NCBI GenBank assembly: GCA_963575745.1 | Contig: CAUYUJ010016691.1 | Location: forward strand, 221,523 to 241,522 | DNA from: Prorocentrum cordatum | Taxonomy: Eukaryota; Sar; Dinophyceae; Prorocentrales; Prorocentraceae | Reading direction: 5' to 3' | DNA length: 20,000 bases | In this document: positions 1 to 8,050 of the stretch, piece by piece | Position numbering within the stretch: the stretch's first letter is position 1 | How the letters are laid out: every line of letters begins with the position of its first letter | The notes under the pieces: generated by a model | Told to the model about the DNA's origin: nothing | The model's input: the letters and a program-made list of their open reading frames with translations, nothing else | Database searches by the model: none | Translations under genes and position numbers: made by a program

Positions 1-2
1 AG

Positions 3-55
3 TGGTCTCAAAAGAGAGCATCATGACTCCCCAGGGGGGTCCGGGCAAGATCCGG
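3..55 (+). repeat. Block A, copy 1 of a duplicated module start
   Basis: This block shares AGCATCATGACTCCCC and the following G-run and ATCCGG with 3982-4034, in the same orientation. The shared reading frame encodes SK(E/D)SIMTPQGG in both copies, so it may be a coding remnant, but neither copy has a supported start. It marks the left end of the first of two related modules. The window edge truncates whatever lies upstream. Confidence 0.75.
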
Positions 56-70
56 GGAGAATCCGCAGAT

Positions 71-331
71 CCGCCAGTGACTATGGGGAACGCACCACTG
101 AGGCTGAGGCTGAGGCCCCCAGCGCCGCCAGTGACTATGGGGAATGCACCACTGAGGCCGAGGCTGAGGCCCCCCGCGCCGCCAGTGACTATGGGGAACG
201 CCCCACTGAGGCTGAGGCTGAGGCCCCCAGCGCCGCCAGTGAATATGGGGAATCCACCACTGAAACTGACGCTGCGGCCCCCAGCGCCGCCAGTGACTAT
301 GGGGAATCCACCGCTGAGGCTGAGGCTGAGG
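71..331 (+). repeat. 54-bp tandem repeat, about 5 units
   Basis: The string GCCAGTGA recurs at 73, 127, 181, 235 and 289, an exact 54-bp spacing. Because 54 is a multiple of three, several frames stay open. One plus frame gives an 18-residue unit containing PPVTMGN, another an acidic unit containing ASDYGE. Unit differences include apparently silent ones in the PPVTMGN frame, such as AAC/AAT and GCA/GCC, but five units are too few to show coding. The 3' half of each unit is GAGGCT-rich and grades into the satellite that follows. Confidence 0.85.
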
Positions 332-677
332 CTGAGGCTGAGGCTGGCTCAAGCTGAGGCTGAGGCAGGCTCAAGCTGAGGCTGAGGCTGAGGTTGGGGC
401 TGAGGCTGAGGCTGATGCAGGCTGAGACTGATGCAGGCTGAGGCTGCGGCCGAGGCTGATGCAGGATGAGGCTGAGGCAGGCTGAGGCTGAGGCTAAGGT
501 TGAGGCTGAGGCTGAAGCAGGCTGAGGCAGACGCCGAGGCAGGCTGATGCTGAGGCAGGCTGAGGCTGAGGCTGAGGCTGATGCACGCTGAGGCTGAGGC
601 AGGCTGAGGCTGAGACCGAGGCTGAAGGCAGACTAAGGCTGCACACGCTCAGGCAGGCTGATGCTGAGACAGGCTGA
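325..677 (+). repeat. GAGGCT/GCAGGCTGAG satellite, array 1
   Basis: This is a near-continuous mixture of GAGGCT hexamers and GCAGGCTGAG decamers with GATGC and GACC variants. It contains one CTGAAGGCAGACT marker near 622, the same marker that defines the 155-bp higher-order unit of the larger array at 4425-5387. Long minus-strand frames across it (SLSL, PQPQ, ASAS) are products of the repeat and not genes. Confidence 0.9.
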
Positions 678-757
678 GATTCCGGGGTTATTTTTTGAAT
701 GGAAAAGCCACCAACTGTAGCCCACTTCGTGTTCTTCGTGTTCCCACAACACACCTC
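678..757 (+). repeat. Diverged single copy of the 73-bp repeat
   Basis: It aligns with the 73-bp tandem units at 4048-4420, sharing TTTTGAATG, CCAACTGTAG and CCACTTCGTG in the same order and orientation. Here only one copy exists and it lies to the right of the satellite. In the second module the 73-bp array lies to the left of the satellite. Confidence 0.7.
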
Positions 758-799
758 GGGCTCCCCGCCGTCAAAGCGCAACTCCCCGCTGGGGTTCAG

Positions 800-1240
800 G
801 AGGAGTCGGAGGGGGAGGACGGGTGGGAGGAGCAGGGGGACGCGCAGGAGGAGGAGGAGGACGAGCAGGAGGAGGAGGAGGACGAGGACGAGCAGGAGGA
901 GGAGGAGGAGGATGAGGAGGAGCAGGACAAGGAGGACGAGCCGGAGCAGGAGGACAACGAGGAGGGGAGGAGGACGAGCACGAGGAGGAGGACGACCAGG
1001 AGGAGGAGGAGGAGGACGGACGAGCAGGAGCAGGAGGAGGACGAGGAGGAGGAGGAGGAGGACGAGCAGAGGGAGGAGGAGGAGGAGGAGGAGGAGGAGG
1101 AGGAGGAGGACGACGACGACGACGACGACGAGGGGAGGGCGGCCGGCTGCCCCGGCCGGCTGCCCCGGCCGGTCGCCGCGCAGCCATTTCGGCCTTCGGA
1201 GGAGGCGGGGGAGGAGGGGGAGGACGAGGAGGGGGCGCTT
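800..1240 (+). repeat. GGA/GAC-rich purine tract
   Basis: Long GAGGAG and GACGAC runs put almost pure purine on the plus strand. Glu/Asp-rich, Arg-rich and Pro/Ser-rich frames are open on both strands, which is what such composition produces, so no gene is called. It sits just after the diverged 73-bp unit, at the left edge of the segment missing from the second module. Confidence 0.9.
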
Positions 1241-1277
1241 CGGCTCGGCGCGTTCTAACCACCTGCGTAAATCTCTG

Positions 1278-1333
1278 GGGCGCCCCCCCCGCCGCGAGAA
1301 GCGGTCACGGGGGGGGCGCCCTGGCCAGGGCGC
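1278..1333. repeat. Perfect inverted repeat plus 18-bp palindrome
   Basis: Arms of 13 bp (1278-1290 and 1309-1321) are exact reverse complements around an 18-nt spacer. The right arm overlaps GCGCCCTGGCCAGGGCGC at 1316-1333, a perfect 18-bp palindrome. The string GCGCGTTCTRACCACCT occurs near 1248 and again near 1330, so the hairpin lies between short direct repeats about 81 bp apart. This could be a small insertion footprint or simply GC-rich low complexity. Confidence 0.6.
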
Positions 1334-1395
1334 GTTCTGACCACCTCTTCGACCATCCTCCTTGATCATCCTGTTCGAAGCCTGTGTCTTGTTCG

Positions 1396-1560
1396 AAATT
1401 ACATCGATTGATAGCACTGTCTCCTTTGGGGATACGTCCATTGATAGCAATGTCTCGTCTCGAGGTATAGATGGCAGCGTCCTTTTCGGAAATAATTCCA
1501 GTGATAGCAGCGTCTCCTTTGGAGCGAAATCCATTAATAGCAGCGTCTTGTGTAAATATA
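1396..1560 (+). repeat. 33-bp tandem repeat, about 5 units
   Basis: GATAGCA-like strings start at 1410, 1443, 1470 (GATGGCA), 1503 and 1536, giving spacings of 33, 27, 33 and 33. All spacings are multiples of three. Several frames on both strands therefore read as 11-residue repeats, for example the plus frame with SIDS.VSFG. The segment is less GC-rich than its surroundings. The string GTTCGAAGC occurs on both sides (near 1373 and 1583). It may be a decayed repetitive protein segment, but no frame is preferred. Confidence 0.7.
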
Positions 1561-1734
1561 CAACTATCCAAAACACTGGCTCGTTCGAAGCAAGCAACTG
1601 AAAACGAAGCAAGGACCGGAGGAGGAGCAGAGGAAACTGGGAGGAGAAACTGGGGCGGGTGCCTGTGGTGCCTCTAGTGTTTGTGGGGCCTGGCGTGTCT
1701 GTGGTGACTGTCGTGTCTGGCTGCTATTAATACT

Positions 1735-1860
1735 ACTATTGCTGTTGTTGCTGCTGCTGCTGCTGCTACTGCTACTGTAGCTACTGCTATTCCACCGGCT
1801 GCCATTGCCACTAGTACTGCTACTGCAAGTACTGCCGTTGCCACCAGTACGAACACTTCT
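1735..1860 (+). repeat. CTG/TAC trinucleotide-rich tract
   Basis: It starts as a CTG run and decays into a mixture of TGCTAC, TGCCATTGCCAC and ACTGCTACTGCAAG. The second half resembles the start of the duplicated block at 3791 and 5388 (GACTGCGACTGCCGTTGCCA). The similarity is at trinucleotide level only, so shared origin is not established. Confidence 0.7.
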
Positions 1861-1978
1861 TAGCTTTCCTGTGCTGGCTGTACAACTCAACATGCGACGG
1901 GACCCGTAGCCGCGAGTTTGCTCGAGATCCACCTGTGCGCCCAGCCGCGGCGGTGCTCCTCAGCCTGCTTTGCCGCAG

Positions 1979-2265
1979 TGGCAGGACGCGACAAGGTGGC
2001 GTCGCCCCAGCCACCCCCGCCACCACCTAATGTCCCGGAAGAGCCTCTGCCGCTTCCCCCTGAGCCGCCTCCTCAGCCTGGATTCGACGTGGTATTTGAG
2101 CGGGCACACCTTGAAGAGGTCCCCCGTGCACCAGGCATGGGTGGCAAGACCGCCTGCCAGTGGCAGCGCACGCTGCGCACACAGTGCGTTGCCAACGACG
2201 TGTCCTTCACAGACGTGACAAACGACCCACCCGTTGTACGACTGGAAGCAACTGCTTCGGTCTGA
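1979..2265 (+). CDS. Upstream part of a gene of unknown function (partial)
   Basis: This frame is open from 1864 to a stop at 2263-2265 but has no ATG before an internal Met near 2136, so the true beginning must be an upstream exon or another start. I place the left edge after a possible 3' splice site: a pyrimidine-rich stretch ends in GCCGCAG at 1973-1979. The peptide has a proline-rich stretch (PPPPPP, then PLPLPPEPPPQP) followed by ordinary mixed sequence including FDVVFERAHLEEV and CVANDVSFTDVTND. That composition is unlike the repeat shadows elsewhere. The downstream frame (2219-3025) overlaps it by 47 bp with a +1 offset, so the two probably belong to one gene broken by an indel or joined by splicing. 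No family is recognised. Confidence 0.4.
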
Positions 2266-3025
2266 AGATCCCGGTCTCGCTGCCCGCATCATCGGCCAGG
2301 GCATCGTCCGCGTTGTCTTTCGCATCATCGAGACCGAGCGCGACCCAAACTACTCCAACACGGATGGCCACGGCAGGCATTTCTTCGAGTTCCTTCGCGC
2401 GGACGGCTCAGCCATGCGCTCGCATTACCACAAGCGCGGCCGACCCGATGAGCCCACCTATATCGGTCCACCACGCGGCGCTGCTCAGCCTGCGGTGCCT
2501 AGCGCTGCCGCTACTCAGCCTGATGTGCGTGGCGGTGGCGCTGCTCAGCCTGCCGTGCCTGGCGGTGATGCTCCACTGTTTTTCACACCGGGGCACCTGC
2601 AAGAGGCCGCCCGCTCACGCCAGCCTGTGGGCCGCGACGAAGCGAGCGCCGCTCTCCAAACGAAGTTGCACTACCACCATGGCGAAACTGCCCCAGGTGC
2701 TGTTGACATCACCGATGGCTCAGCCTTTGACTGGCTTCGATGGGTGGCGCAGATCGAGGGTGCGCGCGACGTCATCCGGGATGGCGTCCACAGGGTGTAC
2801 GTTGTCCGCTGGACTCCGCACTGGGCCCCAGAGGCCGTCTTCTGCTACGGCAACAACACGTGCAGCACATTGGTGCCTCGCAAGGCGCGGTACACAGGCT
2901 CATGGACACAGACGCGCTTTAGGATTTACAATGACGCCAATTGGGTGACAGAGCCGTTGCTGTCTGCGGCCCCTGTGGCAGCTACGCCATGGCTGTTGTT
3001 GCGGGATCAGGTGACCTGGGAGTGA
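2219..3025 (+). CDS. Hypothetical protein, best coding region of the window
   Basis: The frame is open from 2219 to the stop at 3023-3025. Within it a TTG at 2234 gives 263 residues, but no good start codon is visible, so it most likely continues from the overlapping upstream frame. Counting from 2234, residues 1-78 are well mixed and globular-looking (YDWKQLLRSEDPGLAARII, then HGRHFFEFLRADG and SHYHK at 63-67). Residues 83-113 are three 10-residue repeats with AAQPAVP or ATQPDVR. Residues 145-150 are LHYHHG. Residues 165-240 are aromatic and Trp-rich (FDWLRW, VYVVRWTPHW, WTQTRFRIYNDANW). There is no signal peptide or membrane segment. HYH at 64-66 and 146-148 might bind metal, but that is a guess. 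The FEFLRADG...HYHKRG stretch vaguely recalls dinoflagellate-specific families; I cannot name one. Repeats and microsatellites flank it on both sides. Confidence 0.6.
   Translation, partial: QTTHPLYDWKQLLRSEDPGLAARIIGQGIVRVVFRIIETERDPNYSNTDGHGRHFFEFLRADGSAMRSHYHKRGRPDEPTYIGPPRGAAQPAVPSAAATQPDVRGGGAAQPAVPGGDAPLFFTPGHLQEAARSRQPVGRDEASAALQTKLHYHHGETAPGAVDITDGSAFDWLRWVAQIEGARDVIRDGVHRVYVVRWTPHWAPEAVFCYGNNTCSTLVPRKARYTGSWTQTRFRIYNDANWVTEPLLSAAPVAATPWLLLRDQVTWE
2479..2570 (+). repeat. 30-bp in-frame tandem repeat inside the hypothetical gene
   Basis: CTCAGCCTG starts at 2484, 2514 and 2544, exactly 30 bp apart. The repeats keep the reading frame and encode AAQPAVP-type decapeptides joining the N-terminal and Trp-rich parts of the protein. 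The core CTCAGCCTGC is the reverse complement of the GCAGGCTGAG core of the neighbouring satellites. Confidence 0.8.
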
Positions 3026-3039
3026 TCTCTGGCAAGCTA

Positions 3040-3155
3040 GATGTGGTGCTTCTCAGCCTGCACTCGTGTGTAGCGCAATGCCGTGGCCTGCACTCGCGTG
3101 GTGCTTCTCAGCCTGCACTTGCGTGGTGCTTCTCAGCCTGCACTCGTGTGTAGCC
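3040..3155 (+). repeat. Short repeats just downstream of the hypothetical gene
   Basis: GTGGTGCTTCTCAGCCTGCA recurs, with CTCAGCCTGC at 3052, 3107 and 3132 (spacings 55 and 25). They begin within about 30 bp of the stop codon, where a 3' untranslated region would be. Three more CTCAGCCTGC-like cores lie inside the gene, in the same orientation. No polyadenylation signal is recognisable. Confidence 0.7.
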
Positions 3156-3299
3156 GTGGGTAGTGAGATACGAGGCGCCTCAGACTGCATCCTGCATGCA
3201 ATTTTGCTGCTGTACAAACGATGGTACAGACCAACGCGTTAGGGAGATAATGCAAAGCGATGAAAACACGGATACAGGCACGCCTTGCAGCGCCTGCAT

Positions 3300-3788
<489 letters not shown>

Positions 3789-3790
3789 GC

Positions 3791-3945
3791 GACTGCGACT
3801 GCCGTTGCCACTGCAACTGCCATTGCGATTGCGACTGCAAGTGCGATTACACCAGAATTCTACAACAGGACTCCTACATGAATCTCAAAGCAATGCTTCC
3901 AGATATGCTTCTACACATCGCTGTTAGGTTGCTTTGCCGGGATTT
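3791..3945 (+). repeat. Block B, copy 1 (about 155 bp)
   Basis: It is collinear with 5388-5543. Shared strings in order are GACTGCGACTGCCGTTGCCA, a GCGA(T/A)TGCGACT-like stretch, GAA(T/C)TCTACAAC, AGATATGCT, ACATCGCTGT and TTTGCCGGGAT. Both copies follow GAGGCT satellite directly. Similarity ends at GGGAT, where copy 1 runs into a T-tract and an inverted repeat and copy 2 into unrelated DNA. Confidence 0.85.
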
Positions 3946-3961
3946 TTTTACCTAACAGCGA
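3918..3961. repeat. 12-bp perfect inverted repeat at the module junction
   Basis: TCGCTGTTAGGT (3918-3929) and ACCTAACAGCGA (3950-3961) are exact reverse complements around a 20-nt loop ending in a T-run. The left arm belongs to block B. The related stretch in copy 2 (near 5518) has a slightly different left arm and no right arm, so the hairpin is specific to the junction with the second module. Confidence 0.7.
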
Positions 3962-3981
3962 GGACTGATAGGTTTCTGATA

Positions 3982-4034
3982 GGGTCAAAAGACAGCATCA
4001 TGACTCCCCAAGGGGGTCTGGGCGGCATCCGGAC
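3982..4034 (+). repeat. Block A, copy 2
   Basis: It matches the block at the window start (CAAAAGASAGCATCATGACT, then CCCC, a G-run and ATCCGG). A plus frame here continues SKDSIMTPQGG into TVTHFVLFEVPE inside the first 73-bp unit. A similar TVAHFVFFVFP is readable in the diverged 73-bp unit near 715, a hint that both derive from a coding ancestor. Confidence 0.75.
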
Positions 4035-4047
4035 AAGGATCCAAGGA

Positions 4048-4420
4048 AGTCGTTTTAAGCAAACAGTTACACACTTCGTGCTCTTCGAAGTCCCCGAACT
4101 CATTTCCCGGGCCACATTCTGAATGCCCGGAGCCAACTGTAGGCCACTTCGTGCTCTTCGAGTTCCCAAAACTCCATTCTTGGGCCACATTTTGAATGCC
4201 CGGAGCCAACTGTAAGCCACTTCGTGCTCTCCGAGTTCCCAGAACTCCATTCCCGGGCACCATATTGAATGCCCGGAGCCAACTGTAGGCCACTTCGTGC
4301 ACTTCGAGTTCCCAGAACTCCATTCCCGGGCCACATTTTGAATGCCCGGAGCCAACTGTAGGCCACTACGTGTTCTTTGAGTTCCCAGAGCTCCATTCCC
4401 GGGCCGCATTTTGAATGCTG
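4048..4420 (+). repeat. 73-bp tandem repeat, 5 units
   Basis: GAATGC starts at 4121, 4194, 4267, 4340 and 4413, each exactly 73 bp apart. Units contain CATTCCCGGGCCACATT, GAATGCCCGGAGCCAACTGT and CCACTTCGTGCTCTTCGAG. As 73 is not a multiple of three, the reading frame rotates from unit to unit. The long minus frames (WELEEHEVAYSWLRAF-type repeats) stay open only through lack of stops. The first unit is the most diverged and the last runs straight into the satellite. Confidence 0.9.
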
Positions 4421-4424
4421 AGGC

Positions 4425-5387
4425 AGGCTGATGCTGAGGCTGAGGCAGGCTGAGGCTGAGGCAGGCTGAGGCCGAGGCCGAGGCTGAAGGCAGACTGAGG
4501 CTGAGGCTGAGGCAGGCTGAGGCTGAGGCTGAGGCAGGCTGAGGCTGAAGGTGGGCAGGCTGATGCTAGTGAAGGCAGGCGAGCTGCAGGCATGAGGCTG
4601 ATGCAAGCTGAGGCTGAGGCCAGGCTGAGGCTGAGGTGAGGCTCGACGGCGTTCTGAGGGCTGAGCTGAAGCAACCTGAGCGTGACGGCTGAGGATGAGT
4701 GAGGCAGGCTGAGGCGAGGCTGAGGCAGGCTGAGGCTGAGCAGGCTGAGGATGAGGATGAGGCTGATGCAGGCTGAGGCTGAGGCAGGCTGAGGCCGAGG
4801 CCGAGGCTGAAGGCAGACTGAGGCTGAGGCTGAAGCAGGCTGAGGCTGAGGGCAGGCTGAGGCTGAGGCTGAGGCTGAGGCTGAGGCAGGCTGATGCTGA
4901 GGCAGGCTGAGGCTGAGGCTGAGGCTGATGCAGGCTGAGGCTGAGGCAGGCGGAGGCTGAGGCCGAGGCTGAAGGCAGATTGAGGCTGAGGCTGAAGCAG
5001 GCTGAGGCTGAGGCAGTGGCAGGCTGAGGCTGAGGCTGAGGCAGGCTGATGCTGAGGCAGGCTGAGGCTGAGGCTGAGGCTGATGCAGGCTGAGGCTGAG
5101 GCAGGCTGAGGCTGAGGCCGAGGCTGAAGGCAGACTGAGGCTGAGGCTGAAGCAGGCTGAGGCTGAGGCAGAGGCAGGCTGAGGCTGAGGCTGAGGCAGG
5201 ATGATGCTGAGGCAGGCTGAGGCTGAGGCTGAGGCTGATGCAGGCTGAGGCTGAGGCAGGATGAGGCTGAGGCCGAGGCTGAAGGCAGACTGAGGCTGAG
5301 GCTGAAGCAGGCTGAGGCTGAGGCTGAGGCAGGCTGAGGCTGAGGCAGGCTGAGGCTGAGGCTGAGGCAGGCCGAGGCTGAGGCTGT
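4425..5387 (+). repeat. GAGGCT satellite, array 2, with a 155-bp higher-order unit
   Basis: The marker CTGAAGGCAGA occurs at 4484, 4807, 4969, 5124 and 5279. Spacings are 323, 162, 155 and 155, so the simple GAGGCT/GCAGGCTGAG monomers are organised in a unit of about 155-162 bp, with one doubled interval. A 382-residue minus frame across the array (PQPQ, SLSL, ASAS) is a shadow of the repeat. Confidence 0.9.
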
Positions 5388-5543
5388 GACTGCGACTGCC
5401 GTTGCCACTGCGACTGTCATCGCGAATGCGACTACGACTGCGAGAACAGCAGAACTCTACAACTGGATTCTCATCTGAATCTGAAGGGGAATGCTCCCAG
5501 ATATGCTCCTGCACATCGCTGTCAGGTTGGTTTGCCGGGATAA
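5388..5543 (+). repeat. Block B, copy 2 (about 156 bp)
   Basis: It is the second copy of the block at 3791-3945, again directly after satellite. It differs from copy 1 by scattered substitutions and short indels, so the duplication is not recent. Sequence beyond 5545 has no counterpart in the window. Confidence 0.85.
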
Positions 5544-5562
5544 TGTTTTGATTGTCGTCGTC

Positions 5563-5665
5563 CCACCCGCAACCCGCCCCCGCGACCCACCTGCGCCCCG
5601 CCGCGCAACCAACCTACGACCCACCCGCGACCCACCCATCGACCCACCCGCGATCTCCCCCGCGA
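5563..5665 (+). repeat. CCCACCCGCGA-type imperfect repeat
   Basis: The string CGACCCACC and variants recur about every 10-12 bp on a C-rich strand. Frames here read as Pro/Thr-rich peptides in all directions. No gene is called. Confidence 0.7.
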
Positions 5666-5713
5666 CCACCCCATCACTTCTCGGGGTGCTGTGTAGAAGT
5701 TGCGGCCCGAACC

Positions 5714-5764
5714 ATGGCCCCTCCTAAACCCAAGGTGGTCCTTACTCCAACGCTTAAGCTGTAG
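5714..5764 (+). CDS. Possible first exon or tiny ORF
   Basis: An ATG in a near-ideal eukaryotic context (ACCATGG) opens a 16-codon frame reading MAPPKPKVVLTPTLKL before TAG at 5762. GTAGGA at the stop could instead be a splice donor, making this a short N-terminal exon. The supporting evidence is only the start context and balanced composition. No downstream exon could be matched. It could equally be chance. Confidence 0.2.
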   Translation: MAPPKPKVVLTPTLKL

Positions 5765-5769
5765 GAGGA

Positions 5770-6480
5770 AGATTGGTCCGCCAGCGGGGGAAGGGATTAC
5801 GGGGAGAGATGGGGGTTGGTCGATCGATGTTGACCGAGGGGTGTGCGGGGGCAGAAGAAAGGGCGGTGGGGGTGAGCGGAAGCTGTAAAGACCCTACGGA
5901 GGGGATGTTCTAACGCTTCGCGATCACGCCCCCCCTTACTAAATAACGGCCTTGATCGCGAGGGGATAATACTGGAAACGTATCCCTCGTTTTGCCTCCA
6001 CCCGTGGGGACCTGGACACTGGCACCAAAAACACCATAGGAGCTTCCATCCACCGTGGGAAGATGATCCTGAATGTTACCCTGCGCTGCCGGCTTCAAAT
6101 CTCACAATCCTTTTAGCTCTAGAAGGATATATCCAGAAAAAACCGGACATCAAGCAATCTAACTTGAGACGTCCGCTTGTGGAGCCCAAGCCCGGACAGC
6201 GGAGCGCCAAAAAAGCCTCCCAAAGGCCTCTGGAAGGAGCGCTCTGAAACCTCTTGGAAGGGGCTCCCGTGGCAGTCCCTCTAGGAAATCGAACTCTATA
6301 CACCGACGCTTCTTCGGGCCCTGCGGTGGGATTTGCACTGGAGAGCGGATCCTGGTGTATACGGGACCCTGGTGTATACATTTCTCGTTGTTTCCCCCGG
6401 ACATCGGGGAACAAAGTATACACCACACCACCCCAGCGTCGTCCTTGACCCTGAAAAAGTCCTGGGATTGAAAAGCAGCC
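5770..6480. other. No confident gene; short hairpins
   Basis: Frames are short and mutually conflicting. An 8-bp inverted repeat CGCGATCA/TGATCGCG occupies 5919-5926 and 5953-5960. Near 6350-6425, CCTGGTGTATAC occurs twice about 20 bp apart, and the second copy can pair with GGGGAACAAAGTATACACC downstream, giving an imperfect hairpin. I see no functional assignment. Confidence 0.5.
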
Positions 6481-6490
6481 CGCCACTGGC

Positions 6491-6503
6491 AATATATATA
6501 TAT

Positions 6504-6536
<33 letters not shown>
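6491..6536. repeat. TA dinucleotide microsatellite
   Basis: An almost pure AT/TA run with one phase change near 6513. It lies within a longer minus-strand open frame as YIYIYI, where it is almost certainly non-coding. Confidence 0.95.
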
Positions 6537-6603
6537 GTATTCCAGTATCCGACTCTCGGCCACCCAGGAAGCCCAAGCATCTCCACCATGACGGAGATCA
6601 GGA

Positions 6604-6922
6604 TCACCTTCCTTCGGTGGAGGCCAACGCCAACACCGATGCTGGTGCGAGCCGCTGGGCCTCCGAGAGCTGCCTGCACTGCTGGCCCTCCGCCGGATCG
6701 CGCCGAGGGCCGGGCGTTCTCGCAGGGGTAGCAACGCATCTGCTCGGCCAGCCAGCAGGTGTTGCGGTAGCAGCGCACGCCGTGGGGGCCCTTCTCGCCC
6801 TTCTCGGCGGCTCCTGCGCAGCGAGGCTCCGAGAGGCAGCAGCGCCAGGATAGAGCCTCGAGCGCACCGCGAGTGGCGCCTCGGCGTGGGGTGGCCGAGG
6901 GACCGGGTACAGCGCGCCTTGG
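6604..6922 (-). CDS. Possible Cys-rich exon (unconfirmed)
   Basis: One minus frame is open from 6922 downward through the TA microsatellite. Its upstream part carries closely spaced cysteines: SWRCCLSEPRC, then RCYRNTCWLAEQMRCYPC, that is C-x4-C-x7-C-x2-C. This could coordinate zinc, though the spacing does not fit the RanBP2 finger or any family I can name. No ATG is present at the head, which follows a stop at 6923-6925, so it would have to be an internal exon. Other frames over the same DNA are Ala/Arg-rich and look like shadows. The left boundary is arbitrary. Confidence 0.25.
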
Positions 6923-6949
6923 CTACACCAGCGCTCCCAACTGCCAACT

Positions 6950-7555
6950 GGCGACTACCATCCCGACCTCCTGCGCCTCACGGTACGAGCTCAAGCGAGA
7001 ACCTGAGCTGAGCTAGAGGTATTCGGGAGCAGGGTGGAGCTAGTTGGCCGACCCGACCAGTTCCAACTTCGTGATGACCTGGGCTCGGCGTGTGCAAGAC
7101 TGCTACAGATGTTGAGCTCTGTCTGGGGAAAGCAAAACTGCTATATCGGTGGGAGGATACGAGGTTGTCTGTCCGGGTATCGTGGCTACAGCTGCAAAAC
7201 GTACATCAAAATACTTCCAGGAACGGAATTCACGCTGAAACTGAAGCTTACACTGTTTCAATAATTTGAAAACGCTATTGGAAGCTTTGTGGTTGCATCC
7301 TCAGCCATTCCTAGCTTTAGATTTTTCAGATAGCTCTAAGGAGGTGCGTGGCGGTAACCAGGTCGACGGCTTACCGCAACCTCGCAAAAATGACCCCCCA
7401 GAAACGGAGCGCCCGGAAACGCCTAGAAGATCCCAATATACAACGCTCAATACCAACGTTGCATGCAAGAAATTACCATACCCAATCTGAATGATTGGAA
7501 CGCAATTTCCGAATTTGCTCAGTCCGATCTTATCCATGGTTCTGCGACCACGTCA
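6950..7555. other. Less GC-rich stretch without a recognised gene
   Basis: Base composition is more balanced than on either side, especially 7100-7550. Short plus frames (76 residues ending at 7264, 74 residues ending at 7490) have no recognisable motif. A pyrimidine tract ending TTTTTCAG at about 7330 looks like a 3' splice site, but no matching donor and coding frame were found. Confidence 0.4.
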
Positions 7556-7559
7556 ACCT

Positions 7560-8050
7560 TCTTCTCAGGCAGGCCGCTCCGGGCTTCCCAGGGGGTCCTC
7601 GGTCGTGTGCCCTTGCACATGGGATTCCCTTAAGGTTCCTTAGCTCTGTTCCCTGACAGAACCTTGCCCGTGTTCCTTGGCCTTGCTTCTTCATCTTCTG
7701 TCTCAAAATAGGCTTTGCCTTATGGGGGTCCTGACTTGGTTGTGACTAGGTGCTGGGCGCGATCGCGCTGGGCATCCCCTGGGTTCCTCGGCCTCGTTTC
7801 GTTGCCGAGGGGGCTCCCTGGGGTTTCTGGGTCATCCTTCCGAAAACACAGCCTAGCCCAAGATGCTTGAAGAGTCCTCCCTTGGGTTCTCTGGGTTCCT
7901 TGGTCGTGCCTCCTTCATAATGTGTCGTGTTCCTTGGTCCTGATGCCTTACTGTTTTCAAACGGCCTTTCTCGGGCTTCCTGGGCTCATTGGTCCTGCTC
8001 CCCTGCTGTTTTTGAATAGGCCTTCCCCGGGTTCCCCGGGACCCCCCCAG
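7560..8050 (+). repeat. Degenerate minisatellite rich in GGTTCCTTGGTC
   Basis: Variants of GTTCCTTGG(C/T)C(G/C)TG occur near 7672, 7783, 7896, 7930 and 7985, with TTTTSAAA and GGCCTTYCCC strings between some of them. Spacing is irregular, so this is a decayed repeat with no clean period. No gene is supported inside it. Confidence 0.55.

Noticed and set aside
1316-1333. 18-bp palindrome as an operator or recombination site
   Set aside because: In GC-rich DNA with C- and G-runs a palindrome of G and C is weak evidence, and nothing nearby suggests a regulatory or recombinase system.
494-1612. 372-residue minus-strand open frame
   Set aside because: It strings together satellite, GGA/GAC tract and 33-bp repeat, each open for compositional reasons. 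No continuous protein-like segment exists.
4366-5514. 382-residue minus-strand open frame
   Set aside because: It spans the GAGGCT satellite and reads as SLSL, PQPQ and ASAS only. Every frame of this repeat lacks stops, so length is not evidence of coding.
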